A stretch of 64,000 nucleotides of DNA from Flavobacterium hydrocarbonoxydans. GTDB taxonomy: Bacteria; Bacteroidota; Bacteroidia; Flavobacteriales; Flavobacteriaceae. Of the stretch, positions 1 through 7,929 are shown one piece after another (positions within the stretch are counted from its first letter, which is position 1; every line of letters begins with the position of its first letter). Under the pieces are notes generated by a model. It searched no databases. It worked only from the letters and a program-made list of their open reading frames with translations, and was not told where the DNA came from. The position numbers and the translations under genes were made by a program. The stretch is from positions 1-64,000 of the forward strand of contig NZ_WSTB01000008.1 of assembly GCF_009789235.1 (NCBI RefSeq), in the 5' to 3' direction.

Positions 1-126
1 TAGTTCTTAGTTCTTAGTTCTTAGTTCTTAGTTCTTAGTTCTTAGTTCTTAGTTCTTAGTTCTTAGTTCTTAGTTCTTAGTTCTTAGTTCTTAGTTCTTA
101 GTTCTTAGTTCTTAGTTCTTAGTTCT
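1..126. repeat. 7-bp tandem repeat array (TAGTTCT, 18 copies)
   Basis: Eighteen perfect, uninterrupted head-to-tail copies of TAGTTCT begin at the window edge, so the array may extend further upstream. It ends just before a 10-bp stem-loop and the terminator of the tRNA pair. No reading frame or motif suggests coding function. Perfect copy identity suggests recent expansion by slippage, which is inference. Confidence 0.97.
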
Positions 127-129
127 TCT

Positions 130-156
130 AAATAAATTTACTTCGCAAATTTATTT
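130..156. repeat. Stem-loop with 10-bp perfect stem
   Basis: AAATAAATTT (130-139) pairs perfectly with AAATTTATTT (147-156) around the 7-nt loop ACTTCGC. It lies between the heptamer array and the tRNA terminator. The stem is all A/T, so it is a weak terminator at best; it more likely belongs to the intergenic repeat vocabulary of this genome. Confidence 0.5.
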
Positions 157-160
157 CATA

Positions 161-189
161 AAAAAAGCCTCTTCAAAAGAAGAGGCTTT
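161..189 (-). terminator. Rho-independent terminator of the tRNA pair
   Basis: AAAGCCTCTTC (164-174) and GAAGAGGCTTT (179-189) form an 11-bp perfect stem with an AAAA loop. On the minus strand it is followed by a run of T. It begins 3 nt beyond the 3' end of tRNA-Leu. Confidence 0.85.
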
Positions 190-191
190 AG

Positions 192-277
192 TACTCAGAG
201 CGGGACTTGAACCCGCACGAACATTGCTGTTCACTGGATTTTAAGTCCAGCGTGTCTACCAATTTCACCATCCGAGC
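192..277 (-). tRNA. tRNA-Leu (UAA)
   Basis: The minus strand folds as an 86-nt class II tRNA. The acceptor stem is GCTCGGA/TCTGAGT, followed by discriminator A at 192. The anticodon arm is CTGGA-CTTAAAA-TCCAG with anticodon TAA. There is a long variable arm (TGAACAGCAATGTTCG) and a T-arm with GGTTCAAGTCC. No CCA is encoded. It is probably co-transcribed with the tRNA-Gly upstream and ends at the hairpin at 161-189. Confidence 0.96.
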
Positions 278-359
278 AATTATACTTTTAAATGTTTTAT
301 TTAGTTAATTTTTAAAAAAAGTTAATTAAATCAAACTACTCAAGCATTATATGGCTTTG

Positions 360-432
360 AGCGAAAAACGGGGCTCGAACCCGCGACCTCGACCTTGGCA
401 AGGTCGCGCTCTACCAACTGAGCTATTTTCGC
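360..432 (-). tRNA. tRNA-Gly (GCC)
   Basis: The minus strand folds as a 73-nt cloverleaf. The acceptor stem is GCGAAAA/TTTTCGC. The D-arm contains AGCTCAGTTGGTAGAGC, the anticodon stem-loop is GACCT-TGCCA-AGGTC with anticodon GCC, and the T-loop is GTTCGAGCC. The discriminator is U, as is usual for glycine tRNAs. CCA is not encoded. The gene is followed on the same strand by tRNA-Leu after 82 nt. Confidence 0.96.
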
Positions 433-581
433 GTTTCATATTCTAGTAAGAACTGCAATACCTGATTTGTTCTGTAATGCGAGTGCAAATTTAGGACATT
501 TATTCAATTAAACAAGCCTTTTTTGAAAAAAAATCACACTTATTTTATAACCTTCTGATAACCTAAACTTTAAATACTGAA

Positions 582-3188
582 TTATTTTCGAACCAACATT
601 CTTTTTATTTCATTCAGCTTCATCAGGGCTTCTACCGGCGTAATCGAATTAATATCCAGACTTAAAATCTCTTCTTTTATTTCCTCCAACAAAGGATCAT
701 CCAGGTTAAAGAAGCTCATTTGCATTTCATCATTTGCAGATTTGATTCCATTTAAAGCTTCGCTTGAATGATTTTTTTCTAATTTCTTTAAAAGTTTCTG
801 CGCTTTCAAAATAACCGTCTGAGGCATTCCGGCCATTTTTGCCACGTGAATACCAAAACTATGCGCACTTCCTCCTTTTACCAATTTTCGGATAAAAAGA
901 ACGGTATCTTTTAACTCTTTTACCGCTACGTTATAATTTTGGATTCTCGGAAGCGATTCGGTCATTTCGTTCAATTCGTGATAATGCGTCGCAAATAAGG
1001 TTTTTGCCCTTCCTGGATGCTCGTGTAAAAATTCGGCAATAGCCCACGCAATCGAAATTCCATCATACGTACTAGTTCCACGACCAATTTCATCCAATAA
1101 AACCAAACTTCTGTCGGAGATATTATTCAAAATCGAAGCCGTTTCATTCATCTCGACCATAAAAGTAGATTCTCCCATCGAAATATTATCCGAAGCTCCA
1201 ACTCTGGTAAAGATTTTATCTACGATTCCCATTCTCACACTGTCAGCCGGAACAAAACTTCCCATTTGAGCTAACAAAACAATCAAAGCCGTTTGTCTCA
1301 AAATTGCCGACTTACCCGACATATTGGGTCCCGTAATCATAATAATTTGCTGTGTTTCTCTATCCAGAAAAACATCATTGGCAATATAGGGTGTTCCTAC
1401 AGGTAATTGTTTTTCGATTACAGGGTGACGTCCATTTTTAATTTCAAGTTCGAAAGTATCATCTATTTCAGGACACACATATTTGCTTTCAACCGCCAAT
1501 TGGGTGAACGAACACAAACAATCCAATTGTGCCACCAAATACGCATTCATTTGGACCGGTTTGATATACGTAGCAATCCAGGCAACCAACTGCTCGAAAA
1601 GTTCCGATTCTATTTTATAAATTTTCTCTTCCGCGCCTAAGATTTTGGTTTCGTATTCTTTTAATTCTTCAGTGATATAACGCTCTGCGTTTACCAAAGT
1701 TTGTTTACGAATCCATTCTGCAGGCACTTTGTCTTTGTGGGTGTTTCGAACTTCGATATAATACCCGAAAACATTGTTGAAAGAGATTTTTAGAGAAGAA
1801 ATTCCTGTTCTCTCCGACTCTCTTTTTTCGATTCCTTCTAAATATTCTTTGCCCGAAGTAGAAATAGCGCGCAATTCGTCTAATTCTTCATTAACCCCTT
1901 TTGCAATCGCATTTCCTTTTGCAATCGCCACCGGTGCATCCTGATTAAGCGTGGTTTTTATTTTTTCCCGCAATAAATCGCAACTGTGTAAACTGTCTCC
2001 AATCACTTTTACTGCTTCTTGCGGACTTTCAAGTGCCAAAGTTTTTATCGGAATAATAGCATCCAGAGATTCTTTCAGATACACAATCTCACGAGGTGAC
2101 ACTTTTCCGGTTGCAATTTTAGAAATCAAACGCTCTAAATCTGAGATTTGTTTGATTTGGTATTGAATGTTATGCAAAACCTCCGGATTTGTTTTCAGGT
2201 ACGAAACTACATCGTGACGGCCTTTTATTTTATGCGCATCTTTTAGCGGCAAAGCCAGCCAACGCTTTAACAAACGTCCACCCATTGGCGAAAGCGTTCT
2301 ATCTATAACATCCAGAAGCGTTACCGCATTTGGGTTATAACTGTGATATAATTCTAAGTTTCTAATTGTAAAACGATCCATCCAAACGTAAGCATCTTCA
2401 GCGATACGCTGAATTGCTGTGATATGCTGTACGCGATTGTGTTGGGTTTCGGACAAATAATATAAAATTGCTCCCGAAGCAATGATACCGTCTTTTAATT
2501 CTTCGATACCAAAACCTTTTAAAGAAGTAGTCTGAAAATGTTTGGTCAAGGTTTCTAAAGCGTAATCTTCTTTGTAAATCCAATCTTCTAAGTAAAAACT
2601 ATGAAAATCTTCTCCAAAAGCTTCCTTAAAATCATTTTTATTGTTTTTCGGAACCAGAACTTCACTTGGGTTAAAATTCTGCAAAAGCTTATCTATATAT
2701 TCGGCATTTCCCTGAGCGGTCAAAAACTCCCCTGTAGAGACATCCAAAAAAGAAACTCCGATACTTTTATTGGCAAAATAAACCGAAGCTAAAAAGTTAT
2801 TCGTTTTAGACTGTAAAACTTCATCGTTTAATGAAACTCCGGGAGTTACCAGCTCAGTAACGCCTCGTTTCACGATAGTTTTGGTCATTTTAGGATCTTC
2901 AAGCTGGTCGCAAATTGCTACACGAAGTCCGGCTTTTACCAATTTTGGCAAATACGTATTGATAGAATGGTGCGGAAAACCCGCCAAAGCCGTTTCTGTT
3001 TCAGAACCAGCACCTCTTTTAGTTAATGTAATTCCAAGGATTTTTGAAGCTCTAATAGCGTCTTCTCCAAAGGTTTCATAAAAATCTCCAACTCTGAAAA
3101 GCAAACACGCATCAGGATATTTTCTCTTGATTTCGTTGTACTGTTTCATCAAAGGTGTTTCTTTCACCACTTTATCTTTCGCTGCCAA
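582..3188 (-). CDS. mutS: DNA mismatch repair ATPase MutS
   Basis: At 868 aa this is the usual length for bacterial MutS. The protein binds mismatches and small loops in DNA and recruits MutL to start repair. The mismatch-reading F-x-E motif is visible as F36-Y37-E38 in GDFYETF. The C-terminal ATPase carries Walker A (GPNMSGKS), Walker B ([16 protein letters not shown]) and the ATHYHEL switch region. The start ATG has no competing upstream start. The gene stands alone, with the tRNA genes downstream on the same strand and a DUF1573 gene diverging upstream. Both ends are intact and no key residue is missing. MutS2 is excluded because the N-terminal mismatch domain is present. Confidence 0.98.
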   Translation of the reverse strand: MAAKDKVVKETPLMKQYNEIKRKYPDACLLFRVGDFYETFGEDAIRASKILGITLTKRGAGSETETALAGFPHHSINTYLPKLVKAGLRVAICDQLEDPKMTKTIVKRGVTELVTPGVSLNDEVLQSKTNNFLASVYFANKSIGVSFLDVSTGEFLTAQGNAEYIDKLLQNFNPSEVLVPKNNKNDFKEAFGEDFHSFYLEDWIYKEDYALETLTKHFQTTSLKGFGIEELKDGIIASGAILYYLSETQHNRVQHITAIQRIAEDAYVWMDRFTIRNLELYHSYNPNAVTLLDVIDRTLSPMGGRLLKRWLALPLKDAHKIKGRHDVVSYLKTNPEVLHNIQYQIKQISDLERLISKIATGKVSPREIVYLKESLDAIIPIKTLALESPQEAVKVIGDSLHSCDLLREKIKTTLNQDAPVAIAKGNAIAKGVNEELDELRAISTSGKEYLEGIEKRESERTGISSLKISFNNVFGYYIEVRNTHKDKVPAEWIRKQTLVNAERYITEELKEYETKILGAEEKIYKIESELFEQLVAWIATYIKPVQMNAYLVAQLDCLCSFTQLAVESKYVCPEIDDTFELEIKNGRHPVIEKQLPVGTPYIANDVFLDRETQQIIMITGPNMSGKSAILRQTALIVLLAQMGSFVPADSVRMGIVDKIFTRVGASDNISMGESTFMVEMNETASILNNISDRSLVLLDEIGRGTSTYDGISIAWAIAEFLHEHPGRAKTLFATHYHELNEMTESLPRIQNYNVAVKELKDTVLFIRKLVKGGSAHSFGIHVAKMAGMPQTVILKAQKLLKKLEKNHSSEALNGIKSANDEMQMSFFNLDDPLLEEIKEEILSLDINSITPVEALMKLNEIKRMLVRK

Positions 3189-3290
3189 ATTATTGTTTTT
3201 AAAAATGTAAAATTGAAACAGCGAATTTATACTTTTTTAAAGGAATAATAAACTGCTGTAAAAATTAAAATATTTTAAGGAAATTTTAAG

Positions 3291-3319
3291 TTGAGATTTA
3301 AGATTTTTACATAGATTTG
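3291..3319 (+). promoter_or_regulatory. Promoter of the DUF1573 gene (TTG-N18-TAGATTTG)
   Basis: TTG at 3291-3293 and TAGATTTG at 3312-3319 are 18 nt apart and match the Bacteroidota TTG/TAnnTTTG promoter pattern. The -7 box overlaps an in-frame GTG at 3319, which argues against that codon as the gene start and for the ATG at 3346. Confidence 0.75.
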
Positions 3320-3345
3320 TGATAAATAAAAAAAGATCCCAAAAG

Positions 3346-3774
3346 ATGAAAAAAATAATTTTATTTGTTATGCTGGCTGTAGCTGGAGTTACGGCTTCAA
3401 ATGCACAAAGCGCAAAAAAAGCAACTACAAAAGCTGCTAAAGTTCAAGGAGCAGGAATGGTTTTCGAAAATGAAACAATTGATTACGGAACTATTGCTCA
3501 CAATGCAGACGGAAACCGTCAGTTTGTTTTTGTAAACAACGGAACAAAACCATTAATTATTACGAACACACAAGGATCTTGTGGTTGTACTGTACCAACA
3601 ACTCCAAAAGAGCCAATCGCTCCGGGTGCTAAAGGTATTATTGGTGTAAAATATGCTACTGACAGAGTTGGTGCATTTACAAAAACGGTTACTGTAACTT
3701 CAAATGCTGAAGGTCAACCAACAAAAACATTAACTATTAAAGGTACTGTTTTACCAGATCCTGTTAAAAGCTAA
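3346..3774 (+). CDS. DUF1573 domain-containing exported protein
   Basis: This is a 142-aa protein with a clear signal peptide (MKKIILFVMLAVAGVTASNAQ). An Ig-like DUF1573 domain follows, recognisable by FENETIDYGTI, FVFVNNGTKPL, the GSCGCTVP cysteine motif and a terminal beta strand rich in KTLTIKGTV. DUF1573 proteins are common exported proteins of Bacteroidota; their function is not settled. An in-frame GTG at 3319 would add 9 residues, but it lies in the promoter -7 box, so the ATG at 3346 is preferred. The gene is monocistronic: a promoter lies directly upstream and a terminator hairpin follows. The fold assignment is firm; the role is unknown. Confidence 0.93.
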   Translation: MKKIILFVMLAVAGVTASNAQSAKKATTKAAKVQGAGMVFENETIDYGTIAHNADGNRQFVFVNNGTKPLIITNTQGSCGCTVPTTPKEPIAPGAKGIIGVKYATDRVGAFTKTVTVTSNAEGQPTKTLTIKGTVLPDPVKS

Positions 3775-3796
3775 TCTGAAAACAAAAAAATAATTG

Positions 3797-3828
3797 AAAA
3801 AGCTTCCTTATCTTTGGAAGCTTTTTTT
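3797..3828 (+). terminator. Terminator of the DUF1573 gene
   Basis: AAAAAGCTTCC (3797-3807) and GGAAGCTTTTT (3816-3826) form an 11-bp stem with an 8-nt loop, and the T run continues to 3828. It lies 22 nt after the stop codon and just before the methyltransferase gene. Confidence 0.85.
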
Positions 3829-3847
3829 ATGAATTGAATCCAACCCA

Positions 3848-4384
3848 ATGAGAAAACTTGAAAATAGTGAACTAGACCGAAAATCGATTGAAGATTTTAA
3901 AAAATCAGAAAAAACACCGCTAATTTTGGTACTGGATGATATTCGGAGTTTGCATAATATTGGTTCTGTTTTTAGGACTGCAGATGCTTTTTTGATCGAA
4001 AAAATTATTTTGTGTGGAATCACTGCTACTCCACCCAACAAAGAAATTCATAAAACGGCATTGGGTGCTACCGACACGGTTGCCTGGGAACATCATGAAA
4101 ATGTTTTGGAAGTGATCGAAAATTTAAAGACAGAAAATGTACGCACACTGGCAATTGAACAGGTAGAAAGTGCTATTTTTCTTCAGGATTTTACTGTTGA
4201 AGAAAATCAAAAATATGCTTTAATTTTTGGCAATGAAGTGTATGGCGTTGCACAGGAAGCCGTTGCCATTTGTGATGGCTGTATCGAAATTCCGCAGCTG
4301 GGAACCAAACATTCCTTAAACATTGCGGTAAGTGCCGGAATTGTCGTTTGGGATTTATTTCAGAAACTGAATTGGCCTAAATAG
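3848..4384 (+). CDS. TrmH/SpoU-family RNA 2'-O-methyltransferase
   Basis: At 178 aa, this is a compact SPOUT-class methyltransferase without a separate N-terminal substrate-binding domain. It is expected to transfer a methyl group from S-adenosylmethionine to a ribose 2'-OH in tRNA or rRNA. The three SpoU motifs are visible: RSLHNIGSVFRTADAF (motif 1), ALIFGNEVYGV (motif 2) and IEIPQLGTKHSLNIAVSAGI (motif 3, with the trefoil-knot SLNIAVS segment). It starts 20 nt after the preceding terminator and reads alone. The exact RNA target cannot be read from sequence. TrmH (Gm18) and TrmL-like activities are both possible, so no symbol is given. Confidence 0.92.
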   Translation: MRKLENSELDRKSIEDFKKSEKTPLILVLDDIRSLHNIGSVFRTADAFLIEKIILCGITATPPNKEIHKTALGATDTVAWEHHENVLEVIENLKTENVRTLAIEQVESAIFLQDFTVEENQKYALIFGNEVYGVAQEAVAICDGCIEIPQLGTKHSLNIAVSAGIVVWDLFQKLNWPK

Positions 4385-4426
4385 AAATTTATTTTTTTAT
4401 TATCTTAAAATTGATACTTTTATAAA

Positions 4427-6577
4427 ATGAAAAATATCACTTCTATAAAAATATCACTTTTATTTTTTGTTTTAAGCTGCTGTCAATTTTATGCAAATGA
4501 AAGAAACAGAAGTTTAAAAATGAATTTAACTATACTTTCAAAAGATACTTTAAAAGCAAATAAAAAAAATAGTTTTAAAGCAACTTTGGTTATAGATCCT
4601 CCCAAAATTTCCGCAACCGGAAATCAAACCTATTGTCCGCAGACAAATATAAAAATTGTTGAAACTTTTGACATTGACCACGATCCTCTTGAAACAGCAA
4701 CCGAAGCTGGGTACATTCAAATTTCATCAGGCTACGCAAATGGCACAGATAGACTTGAACTTTCAAACCCAGCAGCTCATCCTAATGTTTTAAGCAATTG
4801 GGATGTTTTGACCGGAAAATTAAAATTGACAAATTTGAGTGGTGGAAATATTTCATATACCGATTTAGAAGCCGCTATAAAAGATATTGTTTTCTCTAAT
4901 TCTTCAGCAACCGCTTCAGGAACCCGAACTTTTTCGATTACGATTGGTCAGGCTAATTATCTTCCTTCTACACAACATTATTATCTATTTGTTCCAAGCA
5001 TTGGTATCACCTGGACACAGGCAAAAAAAGCCGCCGAAGAATCTACTTATTATGGTCTTAAAGGTTATTTAGCCACACTATTAACAAAAGAAGAAGCTGA
5101 TTTATCCGGAAAACAAGCTACCGGAGCAGGATGGATTGGCGGGAGTGATGCCCAAACAGAAGGCGTCTGGAAATGGGTTACAGGCCCGGAAGCAGGCACC
5201 AACATGAGTTTTACTTTTTGGAACAACAGCGAACCCAACAATTTAGGAGAAGAAGATTATGCCCATATTACATCAAATGTTGGAATTACGGGCTCCTGGA
5301 ACGATTTATCAGATACTGGTTCTTTGAGTGGCGATTATCAGCCTAAAGGTTATATTGTTGAATTTGGCGGAATGCCAGGCGAACTTCCGTTACAAATTGC
5401 AGCCAGTACCCAAATTACAATCCCAACCATTACCAATACAACTACAGGAAAAGTTTGTGATTCAGGAACTGTTACTTTAACCGCAACAGCTTCAGCCGGA
5501 ACTATTAGCTGGTACGATTCGGCAACTGGCGGTGCTCTATTGCATACTGGAAGTACGCCTTTTATAACGCCAACCATCAACACAACTACAACCTTTTATG
5601 TAGATGCTGGCTGCGAGATAAACAGAAGACCAGTTGTTGCTACTGTAAATTATACGCCAAACACTCCAACAGTTACATCAGCCACAGTTTCGAGATGTGG
5701 TGCAGGAAGTGTCACTCTTGAAGCTGATTCGAATATTGGAAACATTAATTGGTTTACAACTCCAACTGGAGGATCAAGTGTTTTTAATGGTAAGGTTTTT
5801 AACACACCAAGTATTACTCAAAACACTACTTACTACGCAGAAGCCTACAACGATATTTGTATCAACACCACACGAGTTCCGGTAGATGTAATCATCTACA
5901 CACCTCCAGTAGTTACCAATGAAGAGGTTATTTTATGCCAGCTGGGCACTAAAATTTTAGATGCCGGAATAACTGGCGTAACCTATTTGTGGTCCACAAA
6001 CGAAACCACACAAACTATTGAGGTTAGCACTCCCGGAACCTTTACTGTGACTGTTACCAGTCCTGCACCGGAAAGCTGTTCAAGTACAAAAACGATAAAA
6101 GTCATTCAGCATGAAATTCCTGTCATTAAAAAAATTGAGGTCGATGAAAGAAGTGTAACAATCAACTTAAGTAATCCTAATGATTATTTTGAATATTCTG
6201 TTGATGGTAGCTTTTTCCAGGATTCTAATGTTTTTTATAATGTCCCAGGCGGATTACAAACGGCTTATATAAGAGAAAAAAATGGTTGTCTAGGCGCAAC
6301 ACAAGATTTTGTTGTTTTGGTTTTTCCTTCATTTTTCACGCCTAACAATGATAATTATAACGATTCCTGGGAAGTAATCGGGATGGAGTTTTTCCCGCAG
6401 GCACAAGTCACAATTTTTGATCGCTATGGGAAATTCTTGACACAACTTAATGCTTCCAGAATGAGTTGGGACGGAACTTTTAATAAATTGCCCCTACCCG
6501 CTTCAGACTATTGGTATAGCATAAAAGTTAATAATGATTTACCGATTATGAAAGGGCATTTCTCTTTGAAAAGATAG
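4427..6577 (+). CDS. Secreted C-type-lectin-like, Ig-like repeat protein with T9SS type B sorting domain
   Basis: This 716-aa protein has an N-terminal hydrophobic signal (ISLLFFVLSCCQFYA). A cadherin/calcium-binding-like segment is followed by a C-type lectin-like domain at roughly residues 185-315 (YYLFVPSIGITWTQAKKAAE, WIGGSDAQTEGVWKWVTGPE, FWNNSEPNN, YIVEF). At least two Ig-like repeats follow, of the kind seen in Bacteroidota adhesins (ISWYDSATGGALL and INWFTTPTGGSSV), then a third beta domain. The C-terminus (FFTPNNDNYNDSWEVIG, IFDRYGKFL, WDGTFNKLPLPASDYWYSI, KGHFSLKR) is a canonical gliding-motility-associated, type B sorting domain. The protein is therefore probably exported by T9SS and surface-attached. 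A glycan-binding or adhesive role is inferred from the lectin fold. Confidence 0.92.
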   Translation: MKNITSIKISLLFFVLSCCQFYANERNRSLKMNLTILSKDTLKANKKNSFKATLVIDPPKISATGNQTYCPQTNIKIVETFDIDHDPLETATEAGYIQISSGYANGTDRLELSNPAAHPNVLSNWDVLTGKLKLTNLSGGNISYTDLEAAIKDIVFSNSSATASGTRTFSITIGQANYLPSTQHYYLFVPSIGITWTQAKKAAEESTYYGLKGYLATLLTKEEADLSGKQATGAGWIGGSDAQTEGVWKWVTGPEAGTNMSFTFWNNSEPNNLGEEDYAHITSNVGITGSWNDLSDTGSLSGDYQPKGYIVEFGGMPGELPLQIAASTQITIPTITNTTTGKVCDSGTVTLTATASAGTISWYDSATGGALLHTGSTPFITPTINTTTTFYVDAGCEINRRPVVATVNYTPNTPTVTSATVSRCGAGSVTLEADSNIGNINWFTTPTGGSSVFNGKVFNTPSITQNTTYYAEAYNDICINTTRVPVDVIIYTPPVVTNEEVILCQLGTKILDAGITGVTYLWSTNETTQTIEVSTPGTFTVTVTSPAPESCSSTKTIKVIQHEIPVIKKIEVDERSVTINLSNPNDYFEYSVDGSFFQDSNVFYNVPGGLQTAYIREKNGCLGATQDFVVLVFPSFFTPNNDNYNDSWEVIGMEFFPQAQVTIFDRYGKFLTQLNASRMSWDGTFNKLPLPASDYWYSIKVNNDLPIMKGHFSLKR

Positions 6578-6591
6578 TTTTGTAATGAGAT

Positions 6592-6660
6592 AATGTGTCA
6601 ATTTGATAATTAGATAATTATTCATTGAGACTTTTTCTGATAAAATTTTCTAATTGACTC
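6592..6660. repeat. Intergenic repeat family C, copy 1
   Basis: This short convergent intergenic stretch contains AATGTGTCA (6592-6600) and AATTAGATAATT (6608-6619), then TTTTCTAATTGACTCATTTTCTAATTGAC. The same words in the same order recur at 33140-33199 upstream of nadK. The AT-rich inverted words can fold, but I see no clear terminator. Confidence 0.5.
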
Positions 6661-7795
6661 ATTTTCTAATTGACTTCTGAATTTCATTCAAGATAAAAAG
6701 ATAATCTTCGTGTTTTTTTACAAAATCGCGATCCGAAACATCGATGATCAATACATTCAAATCGGTTTGGGATTTTATATATTCTAAATAGCCATTGTTG
6801 ATTTTATCCAAATACTCAGCCGAAATATTTTGTTCGTAATTCCGTCCGCGTTTTTTAATATTCTGAAGCAATCTTTCTGTATTTTGGTACAAGTAAATGT
6901 ATAAATCAGGCTTTGGCATTTCTTTATAAATAATATCGAATAAGTTTCGGTACAAACGATATTCATCTTCGGCCAGCGTAATTTTTGCAAAAATCAACGA
7001 CTTAAAAATATGATAATCGGCTACGACAAAATCTTTAAACAAATCAAATTGCGCCAAATCATCTGATAATTGCTGATAACGATCGGCCAAAAAAGACATT
7101 TCTAAAGGAAAAGCAAAACGATTCTGATCTTTATAAAATTTGGGTAAAAAAGGATTATCGGCAAAACGTTCTAAAACAGTTTTTGCATTAAAATCTTCGG
7201 CAATTTTGTGTGCCAAAGTTGTTTTTCCGGCACCAATATTTCCTTCAAAAGCAATATAATTGAAGGTTTCTAACGGAATTTCCTGCAATGGATTCTTAAG
7301 GTTTTGAACCACGGTACAAACGCTGTCATCTGGCGAAATAGCAATTAATTCGGATATGTTTTTTTGAAAAATGGGATGTTTCCAGTCTAATTGTAAATCC
7401 TGCATTGGCAACAATACAAAATTTCGGTTTTGCATTAAGGGGTGCGGAATTTGCAGTTTCTCCGATTCGATAATTTCATCATCAAAAACAATCAGATCAA
7501 TATCTATAATTCGGGACTGGTATCCTTGCTGATCCGAACGAATTCTTCCCAGTTGTTTTTCGACTTTCAAAACCTGATTGAGTATTTTTTGTGCCGATGA
7601 ATAACTGTGTAAAACCAAAGCACAATTATAAAAAGCATCGCTTTCAAAACCCCAGGCTGGCGTTTCATACAATTTAGAAACCTGAATTACAGTTCCCACT
7701 TCCTGATGGATCAAATCGATACAACTTTCGATGTTTGCTAACCGATTTCCCTGGTTACTGCCTATTGATAAAACGACCTGATGCTGTGATTTCAT
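6659..7795 (-). CDS. folK: FolK-deoxynucleoside kinase fusion (HPPK + dNK)
   Basis: This 378-aa two-domain protein has an N-terminal half (about 1-165) that is HPPK, the pyrophosphokinase of folate synthesis. VLSIGSNQGNRLANI, YETPAWGF and SRIIDIDLIVFDD are visible, the last holding the metal-binding D98/D100 pair. The C-terminal half (about 178-378) is a P-loop deoxynucleoside kinase with Walker A GNIGAGKT (185-192), an LERFADNPFL segment and an RGRNYEQNI lid-like motif. No stop or frameshift separates the halves. The linker is about 15-20 residues. It diverges from sppA. Comparable fusions are known to me from Flavobacteriia. Which deoxynucleoside is phosphorylated cannot be decided from sequence. 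Confidence 0.94.
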   Translation of the reverse strand: MKSQHQVVLSIGSNQGNRLANIESCIDLIHQEVGTVIQVSKLYETPAWGFESDAFYNCALVLHSYSSAQKILNQVLKVEKQLGRIRSDQQGYQSRIIDIDLIVFDDEIIESEKLQIPHPLMQNRNFVLLPMQDLQLDWKHPIFQKNISELIAISPDDSVCTVVQNLKNPLQEIPLETFNYIAFEGNIGAGKTTLAHKIAEDFNAKTVLERFADNPFLPKFYKDQNRFAFPLEMSFLADRYQQLSDDLAQFDLFKDFVVADYHIFKSLIFAKITLAEDEYRLYRNLFDIIYKEMPKPDLYIYLYQNTERLLQNIKKRGRNYEQNISAEYLDKINNGYLEYIKSQTDLNVLIIDVSDRDFVKKHEDYLFILNEIQKSIRK

Positions 7796-7835
7796 AATTA
7801 ATGCAAATTAACTAAAACTATTTTAGAATAAACAA

Positions 7836-7843
7836 TATATTTG
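7836..7843 (+). promoter_or_regulatory. Candidate -7 box (TATATTTG) for sppA
   Basis: TATATTTG matches TAnnTTTG exactly, 86 nt upstream of the sppA ATG. No TTG lies at the usual upstream spacing, so this is only a partial match. Confidence 0.4.
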
Positions 7844-7929
7844 TGAAACGAGTCTGTTTTCGATGGAAAATCTGAATGCAGAATTGTAACGTTTTACACG
7901 TTTTGACTACTTATTAAAAAAATATATTT

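Noticed and set aside
1..126. CRISPR-like array
   Set aside because: The repeat is a 7-bp unit without spacers; no cas genes are present.
3319..3345. GTG start giving a longer DUF1573 protein
   Set aside because: The codon lies in the promoter -7 box TAGATTTG and the shorter form begins with a normal signal peptide.
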